Origin: Aralia elata
Lineage: Eukaryota; Streptophyta; Magnoliopsida; Apiales; Araliaceae
NCBI GenBank assembly: GCA_034770075.1
Contig: CM068377.1
Span: 70,906,358 to 70,970,357 of the forward strand
Direction of reading: 5' to 3'
Length of the DNA stretch: 64,000 bases
Below the pieces are notes generated by a model, which worked only from the letters and a program-made list of their open reading frames with translations, did no database searches and was not told where the DNA came from. The translations under genes and the position numbers were made by a program. Shown one piece after another: positions 32,719 to 44,480 of this stretch (within the stretch, counting starts at the first letter, position 1; every line of letters starts with the position of its first letter).

Positions 32719-35700
32719 TGTAATATCCCAAAAATTTCAAATGTGATCTGACAAGATCTAATAAATATTGTCAATTTAAAACCTAAGAATAACTGCTCAA
32801 GTATACGTTAAGCTATCTAAAAGACTAAAAATGATTCGTAGATTCGTATACAATTAGAGGTTAGAACTATAACCTAAGTTATGTGCTATATGAATAAATA
32901 AGCTTGTATTGAACTTCAAATGTGTTATATGCTTTCTGCTATGTGTAGTATTTTGTGTTTTGGTTTAAGTAGTTAACCTTAACACTTATTAAAATTAAGA
33001 AGTTAATTTTAGGCTAAAACCTAAATTGGAAAAAAGGTTAAAACTTAAACCCTAAACCCTAAGGGATAAACCCTAAAAATAACCTAGGTTTCCTAGCGAA
33101 ATGTGTACGTCGTAATAACATTATGTTTTAAAATTTACCGATAATACGATGTGAAAATACATATTATCCAATAAAAGTTTTTCTCGAAAAACGTGTAAAT
33201 TACTATTCACGATAATAAGACAAAATAGGGAAAAAGACAAAAAAAAATATTTTTGTTACTTTTTGATCGTCTAACCATTTTCTGGGAAATAGTCGTTGAA
33301 AACACTATTCACCCAAAAACGCTTTTGCGTCTTTTCAATTTTTCGAAGAATACGCGAATGTTAATATTACGGAGAAAGATGGAATATCCAATAAAATTAG
33401 AAAACAAAAAACGTAGTTTTTCGACTGTGGGATGAATTATAGAAGTTAAAAACGAAGAGTGCAAGAATAAATACGAGTATAATACGAAATATTATACGAT
33501 AGAATATGAGATTAATACGAGGTATAATACGCGTGAAATACGATGTAGATACGAATAAATAAACTAAGAATCCATGTGAACTTGAATCGACCAATCAGAT
33601 GCAAGCATGATGTAATCATGACGTCATCTTCAAAGTAGCACAAAGATGATGTCATCATGATGTCATCTTCAAAGTAGCACAAAGATGATGTCATCATGAT
33701 GTCGTGGATTAATGCGAAAAGACTATTATGCCCTAACTTAGGAAATCCTATAAATAGAAGCCCATCCCATCTTCATTTCTCACCAATTCACAAAATCAAA
33801 GAGCAAAATTACTCTCTAGATATATTTCAAGTATTGATAGTTGCCAATAAATAGTTAAAACTTCCAATTTCAAAAGGTAATCATCTTAGTAGTTATAATG
33901 TTCGATTTCAATTCGTAGTTATAACTAATTATACATTTTACTAGTAGTTATAATGTCAAAATTCATTTTATAGCTAGTATAGTATATATCATGATCACTG
34001 GTAGTTATAATGTCTAAATCATTACAACTATAGTGAAGAAATGATCAAATCGTAAGTAGTTATCATGTTCAAAATCTTCAAAGTGTTCTTCGTGTTCTTT
34101 GTGTTCTTCGTGTGTTCTTGAGTAAAAGTCATAAATCTAATATAAGTAGGTTTATGATTTTGGTATTTTTATGTTATGAAGTGTTATTGAGTCTTAGAAC
34201 ATGTTATCTTAACAAATTAATGCTAGTGGTACCATGTTTCACATGGTTAACCCAAGATATTTTGATCAAAGTAGACTCATAGACCCTTCTGCCCATTTTC
34301 CGAAATTTTAAAGTCCGAATCTGCTTCTGTAATATAAAGAAATTTGTAGAGGGGAAATTCTAATGAATTTAGACTCAAGAATCACCCAAAAATGTTTTGA
34401 AACGAAGAAGTTATGACAGTTTCCGTAAAGGACGTCAAAGCTGAAAATTTCTTAGATGCTCTCGGGTTTAAGGACTTAAAAATGAGTTTTTGAGCTAGGA
34501 TGTTATGGAGCCTATAACACCTATGAAAATAGTTAAGTCAAGTTATTATATGACATATGAAGTAATATAATACGATGAATCTAACCGTTTATGCACTAAA
34601 TGATTGTGTAGGGTTATTTTAACAAGTTTGAGTTTAGTGTTTATTATCCTAAACACCAAGGCAAGTCTTCTAACTCTTATTTGATTATATGCAAGTTCTA
34701 ATCCTTTATGTGTTATTGTGCAAGTCTTTTCTATACCTTGCTTATATTGTTATGTGTAATTGTTATTATGTGCAATTGTGATTATGTGCAACTGTTATAA
34801 GTTGTTTATATGATTAACTGTTGAATGTTAATTGATTATGAAATGAAATATCTGTCAAGTCTAAGCATGTTAAAATTTATATGAAAGCATAAAACTGTTT
34901 ATGTGATATTAGTTAGACTTGCTGAGTCGTCGTGCTCATTTTTGCGAATAAAACTTTATTTGCAGTTAAGAAGAACGTTAAGAAGATCATGGAACGTAAA
35001 AGAGGAAAGCATAGGCTAGTTTTCATGATTATTTAATTGTTGTATTGTTTATAGTCATAATGACTTTTGCAATACGAACAAACAAACATGTAACCGAATA
35101 TTATATCAATATTACCAGTTTATTGTTATCGAACGTTGTTATGTCTTTAAATTTGATATAACTTAGAATTGTTAAAGAACTATAAATCTGAGTGAGGGTA
35201 TTGGTAATATGGACTGATCATGTTATGCCTATACTCTGAAATTCAGATACATAGTAAAACATTAATACAGTATCTATAAGAACTATGCATCTGAATGAGG
35301 GTATTTAAATGATATTGAAAGTCCTATAAGCTCTGAGGTTACACTTAATGAGCGCCGGTAAGGTGCCATCTTTACCGAAATGCGCCCCTCAGTTCTATGG
35401 ACAATCTTATCGTTAATACTGTGAATGTCAGATAGATAGGGAATATCGATATGAAAGAGATATTCATCGGTTATAAATCTATACATCCAAGTGAGGGTAT
35501 CCAAACACAGTTGAAGTTCTGCTGAGAACTATTAATTGTTATGGGATACTGTGAACCTTGGATAGATAGAAGTTATATATTATGGAATATTTATAGTTGA
35601 ATATTATCACTTTTCCGCATTATACTCTGATTAGTAGAAGTCAAGATTTCTATAGTAGTATGTAAATGTTGTACAAGTCAGTACGAAGTCTCACCGGGCT

Positions 35701-35736
35701 AAAAGAAGCTAGCAGGTGGATTTTCGGGGCGTGACA
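32719..35736 (+). repeat. 3' LTR of the LARD-like element
   Basis: 3018 bp, nearly identical to 27193-30201 with scattered substitutions and a few single-base indels. One repeat of GTGTTCTTCGTGTTCTT is expanded near 34085. Confidence 0.92.
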
Positions 35737-36465
35737 ATACCCCTCCATCGCTGTGCATAATCCCTGAAAGATTCCCTTGGTTGTTTCTTAATTTTCGTCA
35801 TTTGATATCTATCAGGGGCCATCTGTGCCTGAAAGCTATACTGTGTTAAGAAGGTGTGGGCCAAATCCTCCCAATTGTGGATCCGGGCATTATCAAGACG
35901 GGCGTACCAGATTCTCGCTTCTCCCGTCAGGCTCTTTTGGAATAGTTGCATCCTTAGAGCCTCGTCTTCTGCATAAGATCCCAGCTCCCTAATGTATATT
36001 TTTAGGTGTGTATAAGGATCCCCCTTCCCATTGTATTTCTCAAATTCGGGGATTTTAAACTTCTCCGAATATCTGGTTCCGGGGAAGACACATAGATCCG
36101 AATAGTTCACCCTGCCTAGGGACCCTATGCCCTTCATAGATTGGATAGTTTCCTCCATTTGTCTCATTTTCTTTCGCAGGTCATCAGTATCTCCCTCTTC
36201 CGGGATAGTAATTACTGTTTTGTTAGGTATGGGAATGACCTTTGGGATGACTGGCTCGCCCTTAGGTTGGGGTGGATCCTCCTTAGGTGGATCCTGTCGA
36301 GGTATCAATTGTTCCTTCAGCATTATGGCCATCTCCAACATCTATTTTTTAAAGTCATTAAATTCCTCACGAGATATGGCACCAGGATTAGTAGGTGGGA
36401 GATCAGCCATTTCAGATGTAGAGTTTTGGGCCCTTTTAGACTGCGAACGGGTTTGAGGAGCAATC
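35737..36465 (-). pseudogene. gag of the Tat-like element, N-terminal part
   Basis: Follows a TTGTTTCTACAG acceptor-like site. The frame begins IAPQTRSQSKR and runs through the ATG at about 36412 (MADLPPTNPGAIS). There is a TAG where the second copy (63781 onward) has CAG, then 200 open codons: PEFEKYNGKGDPYTHL, SLTGEARIWYARLD, LAHTFLTQYSF, MAPDRYQM and FRDYAQRWRG. These are diagnostic Tat/Ogre gag blocks. A chromovirus-type LTR element then interrupts it. Confidence 0.85.
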
Positions 36466-36801
36466 CTGTAGAAACAACGGTTTGAAGTTTAGTCCTGGGC
36501 AATGAAAGGATATGGATGCATGCTAAAGCTGTAACATTTGTTTTTTTGGGTTTTTTAATCTTTCTCTGCAAAACAACTCGTTAGTAGTCCCTTATTGCAA
36601 TAATAATTGATAGACATGACTTATTATGCCTTCCCAGCTATTCCCTGCAAAACACGGAGGTCAATACTTTCTTTTGACAACAGGGAAGGTATATGACATT
36701 TGCATAACATTTATTTATTTGACTGAATGATAAAAGGGTATGAAGAAGCTTCCCTTTCGTTAGGTTTATCAGAGGCTGACCTACCCTAGGGTTACTCTCG
36801 C
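36466..36801 (-). other. Predicted intron in the Tat-like leader (GC-AG form)
   Basis: Between AAAAGCCC|GCGAGAGTAA and TTGTTTCTACAG on the minus strand. The second copy has GTGAGAGTAA at the same place. The interval has diverged strongly between copies, with indels, while both flanks stay alike. Other acceptor-like sites (GTGTTTTGCAG) occur inside. This is inference; no transcript was seen. Confidence 0.5.
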
Positions 36802-36977
36802 GGGCTTTTCGGCATGAAGGTTCCCAAATCTTCGCAATCTACTCGTCTGAGTCCTTTCGATTGGAGCGGATTTGGGTGGTGCGTTTCCTGAGCCATCTCC
36901 GGGGAGCAGCCCCTTCGAGTCCAGTAATAAGCAACTGACAGGTTCGCCTCAGGAGGAGGTACACTCTCAACATACAT
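36802..36977 (-). CDS. Conserved 59-codon 5' exon before gag
   Basis: The minus ORF starts MYVESVPPPEANLSVAYYWT and contains GCSPEMAQETHHPNPLQ and GLRRVDCEDLGTFMPKSP. Its counterpart at 63270 differs at about five of 177 sites, four of them silent, while flanking leader and intron DNA differ far more. If spliced at 36801, the last codon joins in phase to IAPQTRSQ of the gag exon. Read unspliced, it ends two codons later (61 residues). It is basic and Pro-rich, with two Cys, and has no motif I recognise. It could act as an N-terminal gag extension or, if unspliced, as a leader peptide. Confidence 0.6.
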
Positions 36978-37178
36978 TTACATTCATCGTCCTCACCGTA
37001 TGTAAACGATTACTTTAAAGTAAAACAATCCCATTCAATCATTCATCCATTGGACAAAACATACATTCACACAACAATAAGTAAAGCAAGCCAAAATATC
37101 ACACGTATATACACCTTTATGAATTTTAAAGGATATGATAGCATCAAGATTTTGAACGCGGCTTAAGCCCTCTAATGT
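36978..37178 (-). other. Tat-like 5' leader between PBS and first exon
   Basis: About 200 bp, AT-rich, no ORF of note. It aligns with 63075-63269 at roughly 80% by eye with several indels. Confidence 0.55.
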
Positions 37179-37195
37179 CCCCAGCAGAGTCGCCA
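37179..37195 (-). other. Primer-binding site (tRNA-Arg type)
   Basis: Minus-strand TGGCGACTCTGCTGGGG two bases after the LTR end. This is the primer-binding sequence known for Ogre/Tat elements, complementary to a plant tRNA-Arg. Confidence 0.8.
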
Positions 37196-37197
37196 GC

Positions 37198-39241
37198 TGT
37201 CGACGACGGTTTCTAGTCTCTTCCGATTTTTAGCCTTTTGATTAAATGATTTTTGGAAAAGGTCGGCATTGATGTCGACGGGGTTTTGAAAGATCGTTTT
37301 TATGATGAGCCAATTAACCAGAGTCGCCAGTTGGTATATTTGAAATGGATGTACCAACTCATCCGAGTTTTCGTTTTCGTAAATCGCTGGCTCATATGTG
37401 ACTCCGAATTAATTGGTCTGCGAACCGAGATTCATAGAGTTCGGGGCTTGCTTAAGCGAGAGAAAGGTGTTAGGCACCCCCCGACTTCCGTGAAACACGG
37501 TTACCGCAATCTTAATGCTTTCCTATCCTTTAATTCTCGAATGTGTGTGTGTGTATGTGCGCGCGTGTGTGTGTGTGTGCCTATGTGAATGTTGTGGTGA
37601 GTTTGTATGAAAGAATCATTTGGATTTTTAGGGAAAGTCGTGCTTTAATTTGAGAATGCTTCGGGATGTATTTTCGGCATACACGATAAGGCTTTATGAG
37701 AAAGGTTTGATTTTAATTGTCAAAACTGCAAGATCTTCATTAGGTGTCATTTTGGCAAACAAGAGTTTTTTAAACCTTCGTCAAAATAGGAATCGAGATC
37801 TATACGTTGCTTTCGTAACTCAAATGATGGGCAACTTCTAGAATCTCTTTAACCCTATGCACAAAGATTTAATAAAACGTTACTTATTTTATGAAACCAT
37901 TTTTTGTGATGTTTGAAAACGATTTTCTTTAGCTTTCTCGTTAAATAGGAATCGACATTCGTTAGCACTTCTCATCTTAAGCCTCGTGATGCTAACAACC
38001 TAATTTGATTGATTTTACGAAAATCTTAATCTTTTAGCTTTGAAATCAATTTTAGGTCGTAAATCAAATCAAGCATTAAAATGCATTGGGGCTATTTGTG
38101 GGCATGTGAGCCATCAAAATAACCCCGAACGCCCACAATCACATATTTCACTATGACAGGGCCATAAACACGATTTTCGCCTTGGCGTCGTTTTAAGGCC
38201 CGACGATTACATATGTACAATGAAAACTACATCCTTCCTACTATTTACATCAAAAGAGGTCCATCATCGGATTTGGACCACGGGGTCGCTTTCCTAGGCT
38301 CACAACCAAATTTCCACACACCCACAATCGGATATTGCAAGAAATAATCACACACGGATAATCTAACAATACCAAGACATCCTAAAATAGCGATCTAAAG
38401 GAACCACGCCCAATATAGCACCGTAAAACAAAACAAAAATCAATAAATGAATATCATCGGGTTATTAGGAAGAATTTTGTTCCAGTGGAACCCTCACTAA
38501 TAATCCCTAATTCATTATTCCACCATAAATTACATGAAAAACTACATTTAATTTGACCAAATGATATGATAGAATTGCAAAAAATAAGGAGATTTTCACC
38601 TTGCAAATGATCTTAAAGTGGATGTAAACTTGTGTATTTTGAATAGAAGGAGAAGTATATGTGATACAATCAAATCAAAAGAGTATTATTCCTCTCTTTT
38701 TTTTCTCTCTTTCTCTCCTCTTTTGTTGCAAATTTATGCTATTTTCCCTTCTATTTTCGTGCTTTGCTGCTGCTGAATTCCCCTCTTCTTTCAATCTGCT
38801 GAACCTCCTGTATGCTGAAGAGGGAATGAGCTGAAATAGGCTGGCCAAAGCCACCCGCCTGCCTTCCACTCACCTGGTTTCGAGTTCCGTGTTTCGAGAT
38901 CCGTGTTTTCAAAAGGCGCACTTATTGGCCACAGATCAATCCGCGGCTGGACGGTTTGACTTTCTCGATTTTAGTTCCATGCCTCGACTTTCGTGCCGTA
39001 ACGTCGGTTTCCGCTGACAGGCTTGTATCCTGCAATCCGGGAATTATCGGGAGACATGCCACCTCATTCGGGAATGCTCGTTTCGGACGGCCCTATTGTC
39101 ACGTCAGCTTTGGTCGCCAATCGTCGCGGTGGTGTTGAGCGTTCGCACTTGTGCATCCCTTGCTCTCGCAGGCCGTCTCATTTGACGAATTTGCCCTCCG
39201 GTCATGGTTAGTATAGGAAGTGCAAAATTTGGGTGTCTACA
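37198..39241 (-). repeat. 5' LTR of the Tat/Ogre-like element
   Basis: 2044 bp from TGTAGACACCC (minus, 39241) to CGTCGTCGACA (37198). It includes the GGTGTTAGGCACCC motif, a GT/GC microsatellite (37543-37580), and near its end an internal copy of the primer-binding motif (37319-37329). Short ORFs here recur in all three LTR copies and are not separate genes. Confidence 0.88.
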
Positions 39242-40977
39242 TACATTATCTACATGGTGCTGTTATATTAAATATGATAAACCCATAGTTTTGAGCAATG
39301 CTTTTAGAATAATGATGGGGATCATGCTAATGAGATCTAAATTCTAGATAGCTCATAAACTAAAATCGTTCCTAATCGTTGGATTACTAAAAAGGGGATT
39401 AGTGAATCCGGATAGATTAGTACATACGTTGCTTGCTCTTATGAAGAGGATGATTGATCTCATAATCATTTGTGTGGAGACACTAAAGCAAGTATGTAGG
39501 TGCTTATTAGAGAATAAGTTCACTGAATGTGGATCGCTAAGGAATACCTAATGGAGTTTACTTGCCTGTCAATAGGAATTCCTCTAGTGATAGTAGTACA
39601 AGTGATCCTTGGACTTGAGATCATCATAGTATCTTATGTATGATGAGTTATACTTTGACATGTCACTTAAGACCTTTAGGGTATATCAAAGGGTATGATT
39701 GGGTATAATATGTTATACATGGAGATAGGTGAATGATCAACAAAGAATCTACCACTTCTAGTAAAAGGAGAGAATGTCCTATGTGATTCGATAAATGACG
39801 ACTTAGAAGTCTTTGGCTAAAGCAGAATGAAATTAGGAAGGAGTTTCTAATTTACATTATCAGAGTTGTGCATTTGAGAATCGAAATACATATAATTAAA
39901 TAAAATAAGACTTGACAGTAATTTCATGTCTTATATTTAATTGGGACATTGTATGGTAGAAGGATTGAATTGTACAGTAACTATTCACTGAAAGGTTCTT
40001 TTGTGATTGATGTTGAAATCTATATTATCTGGAAAATCGTTGATCGCTAAGGGGGCTTACCCTTATTGTAGAATAAATATTATTTATTTAAATGAATTAA
40101 ATAGTTTAATTTATTTATTTAAATAAGATTAGAATTGTTCTAATTGATTTATTCACTACTGGTTTAATATGGAGAACCTAAAGGGTCACACCGCAAAAGA
40201 AAAATATTTGTTTAAAAAGTAAATGGCATAATTATAATAATAAGTTAAGTTTATTTAATTTAATCTATGGAGATAGAATAAATTAAATAGCTTAATATTT
40301 ATTATTTAATATTTTTGAAATATTAAATATAAATTAATAAGAGGAGTCTTATTATTATTATTACTATTACTATTATTTAATTCTTAATAGGGATTGAGAA
40401 TTAATTAATAGAAGTACTCTCTCGTAAATTCCTAATTGGATTAGGAGTTTAATTAATTAAAGGAGTTTAATTAAAATAAAAACCCTAATCCTAAATAGTT
40501 TAGGAGGGTTCCCTATATCTATAAATAAGAAGAGTCTTATTATGATTTAGGGTTAGATAGTTAGACTGTTAGAAAGTTACATACTCTTTCATATGAATTG
40601 GAGAGAGAGAGTACTTGTAATTTCTATAGAGATAGAAACTAGGGTTTTGCCAACACCCATCTTCTTGAACAACTATTATTCCTTGGTGGATCACCTCTAG
40701 GGGCCAAACACTTGGGTGGCTAACGTTGATCAAAGGAAGGAATTTAATCGCTGGAATTCAAGGAGAACACGAAGGATTTGGAGGTGAACTCGTACCTGTG
40801 GAAGCATGGTTCTACAAGGGTATGATTCTCATACTTTATCTCTTTCGTTTAATTGATAATTGAGCACATGGATGATCATGGTGATGGTTTGTTTGAAAAA
40901 TTTTAAAATCCGTTTTATCGCGCTTCCGCACTATTTATGTAATTTGATTGCATGTTCGCGCCATATACAAACTAACA
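39242..40977 (+). repeat. Copia 5' LTR, 5'-truncated
   Basis: Starts at TACATTATCTACATGG, which is position 85 of the intact 3' LTR (46452). It ends ACAAACTAACA. It contains TATA box CTATAAATAAG at 40520-40527 and an (ATT)n tract near 40345. The left edge touches the Tat-like LTR terminus exactly. Confidence 0.85.
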
Positions 40978-40978
40978 G

Positions 40979-40991
40979 TGGTATCAGAGAC
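40979..40991 (+). other. Copia primer-binding site
   Basis: TGGTATCAGAGAC one base after the LTR; initiator tRNA-Met type. Confidence 0.85.
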
Positions 40992-41092
40992 TAACCTTGT
41001 GCTAATTATCAATTATTATGATTCCATGTATATATGGTATGCGATTGGATCAAATTTTTTGGGCAGAACCTGTTTTTGCTGAATCTGCTACG

Positions 41093-41213
41093 CGGCGTAG
41101 CTGCGCTGACTCCAGTTCATTCTGGAGTGCAGCTGCGCCCAAACAAAGAAAGTTATTTCTGGGGTCCAGCGCAGCTGCGCCGTTTCCCAGTTCATTCTGG
41201 GAGCAGCTGCGCC
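41093..41213 (+). repeat. Four copies of an AGCTGCGC palindromic word in the copia leader
   Basis: GTAGCTGCGC at 41097, GCAGCTGCGC at 41129, GCGCAGCTGCGC at 41169 (perfect 12-mer palindrome) and GCAGCTGCGC at 41203. Two copies of CCAGTTCATTCTGG lie between them (41112, 41187). GC content is far above the surrounding AT-rich leader. Confidence 0.8.
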
Positions 41214-41269
41214 GGACAGCAGGATCTGAAAAATAATTTTTTCCTTCAATTAAAATAAATAGTTTATTT

Positions 41270-41640
41270 AATTGATATAAGTTTAGAATAAAGGAGTTTA
41301 TTCACATATGGAATAGGATTCCATGTTTTTTAGAATAAAGAAGTTTATTCACATATGGAATAGGATTCCATGTTTCCTTAAAAAATAAAGATGTTTATTT
41401 TGATAAAGAATAGGATTCAACATATTTTATTTTCCAAGCAATTTTAAGTTAAAAAATAAAGGAGTTTATTTTGAACTTGAAATTAGTTTCCATGTTAATT
41501 AAAATAAAGGAGTTTATTTTGATTAGGAATTTGATTAAAAATAAAAGAGTTTATTTTTATTCAAAATTGGATAAAATAAAATAAATTAGTTTATTATGAT
41601 TTAAATTTTGATTAAAATAAAGGAATTTATTTTTGTTTCA
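41270..41640 (+). repeat. AATAAAGGAGTTTATT repeats in the copia leader
   Basis: About nine variants of AATAAAGGAGTTTATT, the first two within a 55 bp unit that also has CACATATGGAATAGGATTCC. There is no coding signal. Confidence 0.75.
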
Positions 41641-42960
41641 AAATTGAATTTCTAGTAAACTTTTAATTGCCCATTAATTGATATCAATGCATATATGGAA
41701 TGGTTTTATTATTCATGAGATGAATGTTATTTATTGATACATATAGAGATATTTATGATAATAAATAGGGATTGATTATGGACTACAGACCAATGTGTGA
41801 TTGGATTTATTTTAGTGGATGCTTGAATGAATGAGTTTTTATAAATGGGGTCTGCGTACCTCGTCTTCTCTAATTTTTCTTAAAGTAAATTCTATCTACC
41901 TCCTATGTACTTCCCCTTGACTGCTGATCAAGTTTTCTATTTATTGTAAATAGTTTATGTAATAGGTTTAGTTAGAATTACTTGAAGAATTGGAGACAAA
42001 GGAGCAAGGAGCGCTTGAAAACCCGTTTGTAATGGAGCCCGGGTTTAAATGTAATAGTTATATTTAAATTTTGTTCTTGCATCCTAGGTTTGACCTTTTG
42101 GTTCACTTGGTGGCTCTAGTGAACCAAACTAAAATAAAAGTCCATAATCAATCCGGGTAGAATATAGTATTCTATATGTGCATGCTTACTATGTATATAT
42201 TATATATTATACAACATACTTCGCATGTTAAATAATATGACGCGTATTTTATATATATATGTGCATGCGCGCTAAACAAGATGAGACAAATAGTAACAAA
42301 CCCCTCAAAGAAATCATATTAAGTCCTAAGCGTTCAAAGATATTCGGAATATCGAACGTCGCCTTCTAGCATGGTAAAGCAATAGAGTATTAAATATTTA
42401 ATATGAGTTTGTTGTGCACACACAAGGCGAGTATTAAATATTTAAGATGTTGTTTTATCACATTTGATGCTTATTAAGGAATTGAACATTACTACTTTGT
42501 TGTGCACACACAAGGGCGGTCTTTTTCTCTTCACATATATGGAAGTGCTAGGTTGGACTTAACTTAGATTATTTTAGTTCGGATGTGCACACACTTGACC
42601 ATTATAATCTAAGAGGCAAAAATACAAGGAGTTACATTGTGATGTAATTGACAATAGTTGTCTACCTATTTATTTATATATAGTTTGTTGTGCACACACA
42701 AGACTATATACATTTGAAATGGGATCCTTATTCTCGCTAGCAAATCTTTAATTAGATTTGCCGAACTATATAATGAGGGTAATATAGTTTGATGAAAAGT
42801 GAGAGATACTAATTTAAAATAAAGACCTAATTTATTTTGGTAATTAATTAAATGAATGTATGCTAAAATGTTGTTAAATTACAAATTCATTTACATAATT
42901 TTATAATGTCTAATTTACTATCACTGCGGAGCATATTAGATGCTAATTAACTGGACCAAA
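41641..42960 (+). other. Copia leader, non-coding, with spaced TGTGCACA palindromes
   Basis: TGTGCACACA occurs at 42413, 42501, 42594 and 42689, spaced 88, 93 and 95 bp. Otherwise this is AT-rich leader with no gene; it ends just before the gag remnant. Confidence 0.6.
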
Positions 42961-43790
42961 TAACACGGACTAGTTAAGGAATTTGAGAATAGTTCTCAAG
43001 GCTGAAAAGCTATCTTATGTCCTTAATACGCCTATCCCTGCAATGGTTGTAGACAATGCCTCTGAGGAAGAAATTGCTACTTTTAGAAAGTGGCAAGATG
43101 ATGCACAGTTGGCTCAATGCATCATGCTCGCATCCATGAGTAACGAGCTTCAGCGTCAGCATGAAACTATGGATGCTCCTACTGTACTCCTATACCTCAA
43201 GGAGTTGAATGATGAGGAAAGTAGGACTATTAGATATCAGATATCTAAGGAGCTTTTCTGATCTAGAATGACCGATGGCACTACAGTACAGACATATGTC
43301 CTAAAATGATCAATCTGATTGAATAATTAGGACAACAAGGTTTTATCATGGATGGAGAGTTGATCCAAGATTTGATCTTGTAATCACTTTCGGACTCTTT
43401 CTCACAAATTGTTGTGAATTTACACATGAACAAGCTATATGTCAGCTTGCCTGAGTTGCTTAAACATGTTGAAAACTGTAAAGAGTCACTTTCCAACCAA
43501 GAAAGACCAAGTCTTACTGGTAGATGATTCTTGCAGGAAGCGGAAGAGGGCCAAATGATCTTCTTAAAAGAAGAACAATTCAAAGAAGGTAAATAGAAAG
43601 GCAAAAACAAAGGACAATAAGAACAAGACTGATGCAGATAGCAAAGGAGTTTGCTTCCACTGCAATAAGCCTGGATACTAGAAAGGAAACTGTAAGGAGA
43701 ATCTTACAAAGGTTAACCAGAAGAAGCTTAGTGAAGCTTCGGTTACAGATATAAGTTTGTTCATGATTAAAAATAAATCTTTCTGTAATT
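42961..43790 (+). pseudogene. Copia gag remnant
   Basis: Reads VLKAEKLSYVLNTPIPAMV, then FRKWQDDAQLAQCIMLASMS and a helix-rich copia gag core. It passes a TAA at 43324 inside NLIE-LGQ and several frame changes, then the zinc knuckle CFHCNKPGY, TAG (43679-43681), KGNC. The Trp of the knuckle is replaced by the stop, and its His by Tyr. Confidence 0.8.
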
Positions 43791-44480
43791 CAAGTTTCTA
43801 CTTGGGTATTGGATACCGGCTGTAGTTCTCACGTATGCAATCCAATGCAGAGATTAAGGAAAAGTAGAAAGCTAAACAAAGAGTAAGTAATCTTATGTGT
43901 GGAATGGAGCAAAGGTTGCTGCATTAACCATAGAAACTTATAGTTTAGCGTTGCCTACGGGCAAGTCTATTAAGTTAATAAGTTGTTATTATGTTCCAGT
44001 TCTCTTCAGAAACATTATTACTTCCGTTGTTGTCAATGAAGGTTCTGGTATTATATTTAAGAACAATTATTGTTCTATTTATAATGATAATGTTTTGTTT
44101 GAAACTGGAAGAATACTTGATAGATTTTGTATACTTGACTTACATGAAAAGCATTTTGCAAATTGAATAAACTAATAAAGGAAAAAGAGATGGTCATTCA
44201 AAGAGTTGAATGTGTGTATTTGATGAAATACAAGTCTGAATAATTTTGAAAGGTTCAAAGAATTCAGAAGTGAAACATATTGACAAAGTATTAAGATTCT
44301 TTGATCAGATCGAGGAAAGAATACTTGTGCAATGAGTTTCTAGATCATCTCAAAATGGTATTTTCTTATAATGGACACCTCCTGATACGCAATAATTGAT
44401 TGGTGTATCTAAAAGGAAAAATTGTACCTTGTTGGACATGGTGCAGTCCATGATGATTTTTACCGACATTCTAGTATCCA
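43791..44480 (+). pseudogene. Copia protease and integrase remnants
   Basis: STWVLDTGCSSHVCNP near 43797-43842 holds the DTG protease motif. 43897-44166 reads NGAKVAALTIETYSLALPTG, the linker before integrase. Integrase pieces follow (SQNGIFS, stop, WTPPDTQ, stop, LIGVSKR), with at least two in-frame stops and much of the core missing. Confidence 0.75.

Larger units (their letters stand above)
27193..35736 (+). mobile_element. Non-coding LTR retrotransposon (LARD-like) inside gag
   Basis: Two 3.0 kb LTRs (TGTAATATCCC..GGGGCGTGACA) flank a 2.5 kb interior, with duplication ATACC at 27188-27192 and 35737-35741. With one ATACC removed the interrupted gag is in frame, so the insertion is clean. 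A PBS for initiator tRNA-Met and a polypurine region frame an interior with no readable gag or pol. LTRs differ at roughly 1% of sites by eye, so this is the youngest or one of the youngest insertions. The GAGGACGAAATTCTT sequence before the 3' LTR is typical of plant chromoviruses, pointing to that lineage as donor of enzymes. Confidence 0.93.
20005..39241 (-). mobile_element. Tat/Ogre-lineage gag-only gypsy element
   Basis: Leftward element with 5' LTR 39241-37198, a tRNA-Arg type PBS, a leader with a conserved small exon, gag split by another LTR element, long non-coding DNA with two tandem-repeat arrays, a PPT and 3' LTR 22017-20005. Gag and PBS match the Tat/Ogre lineage, which is known for repeat-rich 3' regions. 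No protease, RT or integrase is seen, so it is non-autonomous. The 3' LTR lacks its last 27 bp or so and no target duplication is found: the left side abuts X, the right side abuts an internal point of a copia LTR. Confidence 0.85.
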
